Origin: an uncultured Spirochaetaceae bacterium
GTDB lineage: Bacteria; Spirochaetota; Spirochaetia; Sphaerochaetales; Sphaerochaetaceae
Length of the DNA stretch: 64,000 nucleotides
Assembly: GCA_944390725.1 (NCBI GenBank)
Contig: CALXQU010000011.1
Location: 1-64,000, forward strand
Direction: 5' to 3'
Position numbers and translations under genes: made by a program. Below are positions 25,993-32,063 of this stretch, piece after piece. Under the pieces are notes generated by a model, which saw only the letters and a program-made list of their open reading frames with translations, was not told the origin of the DNA and did no database searches. Positions within the stretch are counted from its first letter, which is position 1. Each line of letters opens with the position of its first letter.

Positions 25993-26798
25993 CTGTTCAC
26001 CCCCGATGTCAGATATCCGGATATATGCTTCTTCCCGATTCCCAGCAGTACCAGGAACGGGAGGACTATCAGCGTGATGGCTGCGAATTCAGCCCCGTAT
26101 TCCCCTCCGTCTGCGAAGCCGAGCATCGTGATGCCGACCTGGACTGTCCTCATCGAGTTCCTGTTGGTGACGAGGAGGGGCCAGAGGTAGCTGTTGAATG
26201 ATATGATGAAGGCCTGCAGGAAGAGAGCCGCGACCACGCTCTGCATCATAGGGCAGAGTATCCTCATGATATATGCATGGTCGGACGCTCCGTCGATCCT
26301 CGCGGCCTCATAGTATTCGCTGCTGAGCGACAGCAGGCTGCCCAGCATGAGTATGAGGGCAGAGGCGGAGAAGACAGAGGGCAGTACGATGGCGGCATAT
26401 GTATCGAGGAGCCCCAAGGCTGCGATCGTCCTGTAGTTCGGATAAAGCATCGCATCGGCGGGTATGAACATCGTCCCCAGCAGCATGATGAGGATTTCCC
26501 GGCGGAACCTGAATCTGAGATGGGAGAAGGCGAAGGCCGCCATCACTGTCACGGCGGTGCGCAGTATGGCGGAAAGCGATGCCGTGATGAATGAGTTGAG
26601 TATGAATCTGGGATAGTGCCTGTTCGACAGGGCCACCATGAAGTTCCTCAGCGTAGGGGCCGATGAGATGAAATGGGCCTCCGTATCGGTGAAGTCGATG
26701 TTCGTGAAGAAGGACATCGAGATCCCATAGAGCAGGGGGAAGGCGATGATCGCTGCGAGGAAGATGGTAGCCGCGGCCCTAGATATCCTTGAGAGCAT
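25989..26798 (-). CDS. ABC transporter permease (UgpE/MalG type)
   Basis: 269 residues with about six membrane segments. The EAA loop is EAARIDGASDHAYIM, and the protein has the MalG-type ending in a short GYLTSGVNR tail. It overlaps the preceding permease gene by 20 bases and the binding-protein gene by four, so all are translated from one message. No ATPase gene lies in this operon. Confidence 0.9.
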   Translation of the reverse strand: MLSRISRAAATIFLAAIIAFPLLYGISMSFFTNIDFTDTEAHFISSAPTLRNFMVALSNRHYPRFILNSFITASLSAILRTAVTVMAAFAFSHLRFRFRREILIMLLGTMFIPADAMLYPNYRTIAALGLLDTYAAIVLPSVFSASALILMLGSLLSLSSEYYEAARIDGASDHAYIMRILCPMMQSVVAALFLQAFIISFNSYLWPLLVTNRNSMRTVQVGITMLGFADGGEYGAEFAAITLIVLPFLVLLGIGKKHISGYLTSGVNR

Positions 26799-27636
26799 GC
26801 TTCCTCCTTATGGCTATCAGCGCCATCGACAGCATCGAGACAGCTGCGGAGAGCGTCGCTATCGTCGACTCCACAGCCCTGTTGCCGGATTTGAAGGCTT
26901 CAAGATAGTAGAAGTACATAACAGTCTCGGTGGAGCGGAATGGCCCGCCTTCGGTGAGGATCATCACAGGCGCGGATATCAGCAGCGCATCCTTCACTGC
27001 CATGAAGATGGTGGCTGATATTATGGTGCGTATCATCGGGAGCTCTATCGAGAATAGCATCCTGAGGCTGCCGGCCCCATCGAGCTCCGCCGCATCCAGC
27101 ACGTCCCGCTCTATCGACCTGAATCCCGAGAGTATGAGTATGTAGTCGATGCCGAAGTCGAGGAAGACACCCAGCATGGCCAGCACTAGCATCGCCGTGC
27201 CGGGGCTTTCCAGCCATGCTATGTCCGTGGAGAGTATCCTGCTGATGATGGAGACCCTGCCCCTGAACATCTCCTTGAAGATCATCGCGTATGCTGCCAG
27301 CGATACAGCCATCGGCGAGATGAAGATGAACTCCGCGACAGCCGTCCATTTCCCCTTGCGCCTCGTGGCGGCGGCCGCGGCTATCGTGAGGACCGTGTTG
27401 AGCGGCAGGAAGAGGAGCGCGAAGATGATGGTGTGGCCTACGCTCCTGAGGAAGGCCTCGCTGCGGAAGAGCCCTGCATAGTTGCCGAGCCCTGCGAATC
27501 CCCTGACAGCGCCGTTCTGCGAAATCCTCAGGAATGATGACACGATGCTCTCCGCCAGCGGTATATATGAGAAGAGAATGGCCAGCAGCAGCGCAGGCGC
27601 AAGGTATGCATATGCTTTCAGGTTCCTCTTGCTCAT
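26779..27636 (-). CDS. ABC transporter permease (UgpA/MalF type)
   Basis: 285 residues with about six membrane segments. The ATPase-contact loop reads DAAELDGAGSLRMLF, and LTEGGPFRSTETVMYFYY is the typical late UgpA motif. This is the first gene of the reverse-strand operon. Its ATG has no Shine-Dalgarno, and a TAGAAT ends seven bases before it, suggesting a leaderless message. The operon lies divergent from the nucleotidyltransferase gene across a gap with three TTACGTA boxes. Confidence 0.9.
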   Translation of the reverse strand: MSKRNLKAYAYLAPALLLAILFSYIPLAESIVSSFLRISQNGAVRGFAGLGNYAGLFRSEAFLRSVGHTIIFALLFLPLNTVLTIAAAAATRRKGKWTAVAEFIFISPMAVSLAAYAMIFKEMFRGRVSIISRILSTDIAWLESPGTAMLVLAMLGVFLDFGIDYILILSGFRSIERDVLDAAELDGAGSLRMLFSIELPMIRTIISATIFMAVKDALLISAPVMILTEGGPFRSTETVMYFYYLEAFKSGNRAVESTIATLSAAVSMLSMALIAIRRKHALKDI

Positions 27637-27643
27637 GGAGATT

Positions 27644-27673
27644 ATTCTAATCGCTTTCCAGTGTTATCTTCAA
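27644..27673 (-). promoter_or_regulatory. Promoter of the reverse-strand ABC operon (leaderless type)
   Basis: On the reverse strand TTGAAG (27673-27668) and TAGAAT (27649-27644) are separated by 18 bases, and only seven bases remain to the ATG. This would place the transcription start at the start codon. Confidence 0.5.
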
Positions 27674-27710
27674 TGCTTTTGGCATATAATTTCTTGTTTT
27701 GCAATGATAT

Positions 27711-27750
27711 ATCTTACGTATATAAATCTTACGTAAAATTTAGTTACGTA
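27711..27750. repeat. Three TTACGTA boxes at an exact 15-bp period
   Basis: TTACGTA occurs at 27714-27720, 27729-27735 and 27744-27750. The first two share the longer ATCTTACGTA. The array lies about 40 bases upstream of the -35 of the reverse-strand ABC operon, a usual place for an activator binding to direct repeats, and about 97 bases upstream of the forward nucleotidyltransferase gene. Confidence 0.6.
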
Positions 27751-27846
27751 ATGTTTCCGACAGAGACAGGCAAAATATGCGCAAAAGGACGAGAAAACAA
27801 TGCAACTCCGTCCATATTGCTTTAGAATCTTATGCAGGAGGGGATG

Positions 27847-28758
27847 ATGAAACCAACACTTCTTGTAATGGCTGCTGGTATGGGATCGCGCTATGGCGGC
27901 GTCAAGCAGATCGATGCGGTAGGGATGCATGGGGAGACGCTCCTTGATTTCGGCGTCTATGATGCTTTCCACAATGGGTACGGGAAGGTCGTATTCATCA
28001 TCCGCCGGGATATCGAGGCGGATTTCCGCGAGAGGCTCTTCGACAGGATCGCCAGGAACATGGATGCCGATTATGTATTCCAGGACCGTACGTCCCTGCT
28101 GACAGCCGAGCAGGCCGAGGTCTCCGCCGGAAGGACGAAGCCATGGGGTACGATCCAGGCCATACTCTGCGCGAAGGACGCGGTGAAGACACCGTTCGTA
28201 GTCGTCAATGCCGATGACTACTATGGCCGCACCGCATACAAGGTGCTCAGGGATTATCTCTCGACGCTCAGCAATGACGATACCACCCATGCGATGGTCG
28301 GATTCACCTGCAAGAACACGATGAGCCCGTCAGGTTCCGTCACCAGGGCCATCTGCGTCATAGATGATGGCAACCTCGTATCGATGGAGGAGAATCCGAA
28401 GATCGAATACGCTGCGGACGGGTCTGTTGTCTCCCATCTGCCTTCAGGCGACGTGAAGCTTACCGGCGATGAGCCGGTGTCGATGAACTTCTTCGGCTTC
28501 ACGCCTAAGGCATTCGACAGCTTCATGGGCTACTGGGAGCGCTTCCTCGAGAAGAATGCGGCGGAACCGAAGGTGGAATGCCTGCTTCCGAATGGGGCTT
28601 CCGACATGGTCCAGAGGGGCGAGGGCTCCATCAGGGTGTTCACTACCCCCGATAAGTGGTTCGGCATGACGTATCCGGAGGATAAGGCGACTGTCATGTC
28701 AGAGCTCAGGAGGAAGATCGAGACAGGCTATTATCCGGAGAAGCTCTGGGAGAGATAG
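27847..28758 (+). CDS. Nucleotidyltransferase (sugar-nucleotide synthesis family)
   Basis: 303 residues. The N-terminal LLVMAAGMGSRYGGVKQID is the nucleotide-binding signature of sugar-1-phosphate nucleotidyltransferases (consensus AAGxGxR...K), and VVNADDYYG carries the catalytic metal-binding aspartate. The protein therefore probably activates a sugar or amino-sugar phosphate, or a related small molecule, with a nucleoside triphosphate. The frame is open from 27832, but ATG 27847 has the best distance to AGGAGG. It stands alone, with a good terminator downstream; no sugar pathway gene is next to it, so the substrate is open. Confidence 0.85.
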   Translation: MKPTLLVMAAGMGSRYGGVKQIDAVGMHGETLLDFGVYDAFHNGYGKVVFIIRRDIEADFRERLFDRIARNMDADYVFQDRTSLLTAEQAEVSAGRTKPWGTIQAILCAKDAVKTPFVVVNADDYYGRTAYKVLRDYLSTLSNDDTTHAMVGFTCKNTMSPSGSVTRAICVIDDGNLVSMEENPKIEYAADGSVVSHLPSGDVKLTGDEPVSMNFFGFTPKAFDSFMGYWERFLEKNAAEPKVECLLPNGASDMVQRGEGSIRVFTTPDKWFGMTYPEDKATVMSELRRKIETGYYPEKLWER

Positions 28759-28768
28759 CGGACTGCTG

Positions 28769-28790
28769 CGGCGGGGAGACCCGCCGTTTC
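28769..28790 (+). terminator. Rho-independent terminator
   Basis: CGGCGGG (28769-28775) and CCCGCCG (28780-28786) pair perfectly around a GAGA tetraloop and are followed by TTTC. It lies 10 bases after the nucleotidyltransferase stop. Confidence 0.75.
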
Positions 28791-28826
28791 AAATGCCTCC
28801 GGGACCGCAGGCTCCGATCATGCAGA

Positions 28827-28855
28827 TTGCTTCTTGCCTGTACGGTGCATACAAT
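28827..28855 (+). promoter_or_regulatory. Promoter of the outer-membrane protein gene
   Basis: TTGCTT (28827-28832) and TACAAT (28850-28855) are 17 bases apart. A leader of about 37 bases with CAGGAG leads to the ATG at 28899. Confidence 0.6.
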
Positions 28856-28898
28856 CTAGAATATCCAAATAAGCTAATGCTTTTTTCAGGAGTAGGTT

Positions 28899-30086
28899 AT
28901 GAAACGAAATAAACTGATGCTTGCCCTGGCTGCGCTTCTCATCATCGGCCTTTCCGGCCTTTCCGCAGCGGGCATGACAGTGTCATGGGAATGGCTTCTC
29001 GATGATCCGGACGTGACTGCTTACCGCTATCAGCTCAATGGCGAGGAGGAGGATGGCTGGACCGTCGTCTCCGGTGATACCGATTCATATACGGCTGAGG
29101 GGCTCGATCCATATCAGCCATATACGCTTTATCTGCAGAGATCCTATGATGGGGTGAACTGGTCCGAGTCCGCCGCTTCGACAGCGGAGGCCATGCTTGA
29201 GGAAGGCGTCGAGCCTGTCCTGCCGGAAGAGCCAGCCGCTGTGGAGCCTGCTTCAGAGGAGGCGCTGGCTGAGGAACCGGCCCCTGTGGAGGAAGAGCCT
29301 GCTGCAGCGGAACCTGCTGCTGAGGAGCCAGCTGCCGCTGATGAAGCCGCTGCTCCGGTAGCTGAGGTTCCTGCGGAAGGAATCGCTGCTGAAGAGCCTG
29401 CTCCTGTCGAGGAAGAGGCTGCCGTTGCTGAGCCAGCTGCGGAGGAACCGGCTGCCGCTGAGGAAGAGGCTCCTGCCCCGATTGCCATCGAGCCGCTTGC
29501 CCCTGTGCCGCAGGAGGAGGTCGTGGAGAAGGCCGGCGTTGCCGACAGGTTCGCCTTCTCGATCATACCGCGTCTCGGCGCAGGTGCTGTGTATGGCGAG
29601 AATACGCCGATTGCTGAATTCGGCATCGGCCTTGATTTCGGCAATATCCTCTCGGCAACTGACAGCTTCGGCATCGGCTTCCGTTCGGATATCACGGCGG
29701 ACTTCATGCCGAAGGGCGGCTGGTCTGCATTCGGGGCTGATACGCTGGCATATTTCAATCCCATGAACTATGCGGGAATGGGATCGATTGATATCAAGCT
29801 GATGTTCGATGTTATCGGCGGCGGCGTGATGGACTTCTATTTCGGCGGCGGCGTGGGCTATTCGATTGGCTCCGCATCCGATGCTGAGTTCGCAGGCCTC
29901 CTCGGGCTCAATTCCTTCATCGATGCAGGCACTGTTGCCGATGGCTGGTTCGCATCCGGCCTCATCGGGCTGAAGTTCTTCACCAACGACTTCTTCTCCA
30001 TCGGCGTCGAAGGATACTACCGCTATTACATGCCTGTGGATAAGCACCTCATCTCCGGAGGGCTCGTCCTTGGCTTCACTATCTGA
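28899..30086 (+). CDS. Outer-membrane beta-barrel protein with acidic Pro/Ala/Glu linker
   Basis: 395 residues. A signal peptide (about 24 residues, ending GLSAAG) precedes a fibronectin-like beta region with WEWLLDDPDVTAYRYQLNG and YDGVNWSESAAS. Residues about 105-205 are a low-complexity Glu/Pro/Ala linker. The C-terminal half shows alternating strands, such as FAFSIIPRLGAG and GGGVGYSIG, and ends in LVLGFTI with a terminal hydrophobic residue, as in outer-membrane barrels. A linker between a surface or periplasmic domain and a small barrel is inferred. No enzyme motif is seen. It is a single-gene unit with its own promoter. Confidence 0.7.
   Translation: MKRNKLMLALAALLIIGLSGLSAAGMTVSWEWLLDDPDVTAYRYQLNGEEEDGWTVVSGDTDSYTAEGLDPYQPYTLYLQRSYDGVNWSESAASTAEAMLEEGVEPVLPEEPAAVEPASEEALAEEPAPVEEEPAAAEPAAEEPAAADEAAAPVAEVPAEGIAAEEPAPVEEEAAVAEPAAEEPAAAEEEAPAPIAIEPLAPVPQEEVVEKAGVADRFAFSIIPRLGAGAVYGENTPIAEFGIGLDFGNILSATDSFGIGFRSDITADFMPKGGWSAFGADTLAYFNPMNYAGMGSIDIKLMFDVIGGGVMDFYFGGGVGYSIGSASDAEFAGLLGLNSFIDAGTVADGWFASGLIGLKFFTNDFFSIGVEGYYRYYMPVDKHLISGGLVLGFTI
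29215..29520 (+). repeat. Glu/Pro/Ala low-complexity repeat region
   Basis: The coding sequence repeats imperfect units such as EEPAPVEEE and EPAAEEPAAA. Two longer blocks resemble each other, around 29275-29340 and 29390-29460, which points to internal duplication and likely length variation between strains. Confidence 0.7.
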
Positions 30087-30107
30087 TCCCCGCCGCGGAA
30101 TCTGTTC

Positions 30108-30131
30108 GGCCGTCTCTCAGGAGGCGGCCTT
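30108..30131 (+). terminator. Weak hairpin after the outer-membrane protein gene
   Basis: GGCCG (30108-30112) pairs with CGGCC (30125-30129), extendable inward through CTC/GAG pairing. The following bases TTGTG give only a poor U-tract. Confidence 0.35.
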
Positions 30132-30156
30132 GTGCATGTCTGCGCCTTTGCGAGAA

Positions 30157-30186
30157 TTGACCGATACGCTTGTTATTGCGTATCAT
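30157..30186 (+). promoter_or_regulatory. Fic gene promoter with inverted repeat in the spacer
   Basis: TTGACC (30157-30162) and TATCAT (30181-30186) are 18 bases apart. GATACGC (30163-30169) and GCGTATC (30178-30184) form a perfect 7-base inverted repeat filling the spacer and touching the -10, and a further GATACG half-site starts at 30191. A regulator bound here would directly block RNA polymerase. Confidence 0.6.
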
Positions 30187-30220
30187 TCAGGATACGTAAA
30201 AGAGAGGTATTCTTCAGTTT

Positions 30221-30994
30221 ATGAGAACAGCACGGCTGTCCATCAGCCTGGAATATATGAGATTCACCACGGAAGCGGATGGGGAGGAGTTCACGGAAGA
30301 GCTCGAGCGGACCTTCACTGACATAATCGAGGGTGACCTTTCCGCCGACAAGGCAGTTGCCGATTATATCAGGGCAGCAGGGCTTGATTCCTCCAAGGAC
30401 GATCCAAAGCTCGATGACCAGAGCCGCTATCCGGGAACCAGATGCCTGGTGAACTATTTCGGCATCACTGACAGGCCTGAGCTGAAGAGGATCGATAAGC
30501 GCATCTCATCGCTGCGCACCGCGGAGCTGCTGCGCTCGCCGATTGACATGCCTTTCACGTTCGACCACCTCAAGGCGATCCATTTCCATCTCTTCGGCGA
30601 TGTGTTCCCATCGGCCGGGCAGATCAGGCGCAGGTCCTCCTCGAAGCATACCGAGTTCTGCGAGCCTGAGTATATCGAGGCGCAGGCTGCCAGGCTGTTC
30701 GATGAGCTTCTCAGGGCCAGCTACCTGCGCAATGTCGACGATGCCGATGACTTCATAAACGAGCTCGCCTATTACATGGGTGAGATGGAGGCCCTCCATC
30801 CCTTCGTCGATGGCAATGGCAGGGCCTCGAGGCTCTTCTTCAATTCGATAGCCCTCGCTGCCGGCTATGAGATCGGCTGGGGCAGCGCGGACCCGGACAA
30901 CTTCCTCGAGGCGAACGTAGCGGCGCTCGATGGCGACTACCAGGCGCTGATCGATGTGCTCGAGGAAATCGTCATCCCCCTCTCCGAGGACTGA
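30221..30994 (+). CDS. Fic-domain AMPylase with N-terminal VbhA-like inhibitory segment
   Basis: 257 residues. The active-site motif HPFVDGNGR at 193-201 is complete, including His193, and the flap SAGQIRRRSS that docks the target lies at about 131-140. The first 55 residues resemble the VbhA antitoxin: SISLE (Ser7 to Glu11) matches the inhibitory S/TxxxE part, and EGDLSADKAVADYI resembles the conserved VbhA helix. The residue after Glu11 is Tyr, not Gly or Asn, so the inhibitory motif is altered. The enzyme probably transfers AMP from ATP to a target protein. The ATG is 13 bases from AGAGAGG, longer than usual. It abuts the convergent nuclease gene with no gap. Confidence 0.85.
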   Translation: MRTARLSISLEYMRFTTEADGEEFTEELERTFTDIIEGDLSADKAVADYIRAAGLDSSKDDPKLDDQSRYPGTRCLVNYFGITDRPELKRIDKRISSLRTAELLRSPIDMPFTFDHLKAIHFHLFGDVFPSAGQIRRRSSSKHTEFCEPEYIEAQAARLFDELLRASYLRNVDDADDFINELAYYMGEMEALHPFVDGNGRASRLFFNSIALAAGYEIGWGSADPDNFLEANVAALDGDYQALIDVLEEIVIPLSED

Positions 30995-31984
30995 TTACAT
31001 CAGGCCAAGATCCCTGGCTATATCCTCGATTCCGAGATACTCGAACACGGAGCCCTTCAGGATCACGAAGAGCTCTATGAGCTTGTTCTTAAGCCTTGCT
31101 GCCTTGTTATCCTCCACGTATGCCAGGGCATCCGGGTCGGGAGCCTCTCCTGTCGGAACGAACTGGCTGAATGACCAGTCGGCAGTGCTGAATGCGCTCT
31201 CGAGCCTTTCCTCATCCTCATCAGGGAGCAGCGGATAGAAATCGATGCCGGTGATTTCCTCGACATCATCTATGCTCATCGCATATGACTGCAGAGACCT
31301 GTCCGAGCCCTCGTTCGGCAGCACGAAGCCGATGCCCTTCCTCTCATCACCCGTATAATCCAGCACTGTCTTGTAGAATCTCTTCGGGATGGAGACCCTG
31401 CTCTCGCCGATGGTCTCGTATGGTCCGTCTGCCAGCACGGGGCCGGTGACGACATAGACGGTGCCGTTGTCATAGGCGAATGTCCTCACCACTGCCTCCA
31501 GGTCCGCCCAGATGCCTCTGTTGAACGATGGTTCCTGTGGTGACATGTTGGACATGTAGAACGTATCGCTCATCGCCTCGTCGGACCATTTGAAGTCGGC
31601 TGCAGGTGCCAGATGGCCCCTGTCATAGCCGGATGACCGGTAATCGGCAAGGGTGGCAGAGCCTGTGAGGACCGCGGGATCTTCCCGGAAGTCATCGGCG
31701 CGCTCTGAAGTCCCCAGCACCTCATTCCGCGTCAGCTCATATGCGACCCACGACGGGAGCTCGTTCTCCTCATTGTATGAAAGGGTGTATCCAGTATGCC
31801 TTACTATCTGCTCGCCCTCGATGGCAGCAGGGATCTCAAGCCCCTGTATCGTCCCATCCGTCCCTGCCTGGGGTTCCTCTGCCGGGGTGAGCAGGCAGAG
31901 CGCTATGAAGATGGCCAGCATGAGGACCAGAGTCAGGATGATCCTCCTGAGGACCCGTTTCTTCTTCTTGCTTCTTCTTGCCAT
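30995..31984 (-). CDS. Membrane-anchored DNA/RNA non-specific endonuclease (NUC1 family)
   Basis: 329 residues. A Lys/Arg-rich start and one hydrophobic helix (residues 12-32) anchor the protein, and the catalytic part faces outside the cytoplasm. The family motif DRGHLAPAADF at 121-131 carries the general base His124, and NRGIW, with Asn155, supplies the magnesium ligand. The enzyme cuts DNA and RNA with little specificity, and external nucleic acid as a nutrient source is the likely role. On its strand a TATAAT and GAGGGAT give a normal promoter and ribosome-binding site. Its stop codon directly abuts that of the Fic gene. Confidence 0.9.
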   Translation of the reverse strand: MARRSKKKKRVLRRIILTLVLMLAIFIALCLLTPAEEPQAGTDGTIQGLEIPAAIEGEQIVRHTGYTLSYNEENELPSWVAYELTRNEVLGTSERADDFREDPAVLTGSATLADYRSSGYDRGHLAPAADFKWSDEAMSDTFYMSNMSPQEPSFNRGIWADLEAVVRTFAYDNGTVYVVTGPVLADGPYETIGESRVSIPKRFYKTVLDYTGDERKGIGFVLPNEGSDRSLQSYAMSIDDVEEITGIDFYPLLPDEDEERLESAFSTADWSFSQFVPTGEAPDPDALAYVEDNKAARLKNKLIELFVILKGSVFEYLGIEDIARDLGLM

Positions 31985-32050
31985 ATCGTATCCCTCTTGG
32001 AAAAATGCAATTCCGATTATAGGGCAAAAGACATTCTCCCGGAACTGTGT

Positions 32051-32056
32051 GATAAT
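32051..32056 (+). promoter_or_regulatory. -10 element placed for a leaderless mRNA (addB)
   Basis: GATAAT, preceded by TGT as in an extended -10 (TGTGATAAT), ends seven bases before the ATG at 32064. No Shine-Dalgarno is visible. Confidence 0.5.
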
Positions 32057-32063
32057 CGTTGCT

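Noticed and set aside
29144..29764. Ser/Ala/Gly-rich reverse frame in the outer-membrane gene
   Set aside because: Its low complexity is the antisense of the Glu/Pro/Ala linker; no start context.
31653..32063. Upstream extension of the addB frame
   Set aside because: It overlaps the nuclease gene on the other strand and has no AddB likeness; ATG 32064 follows a fitting -10.
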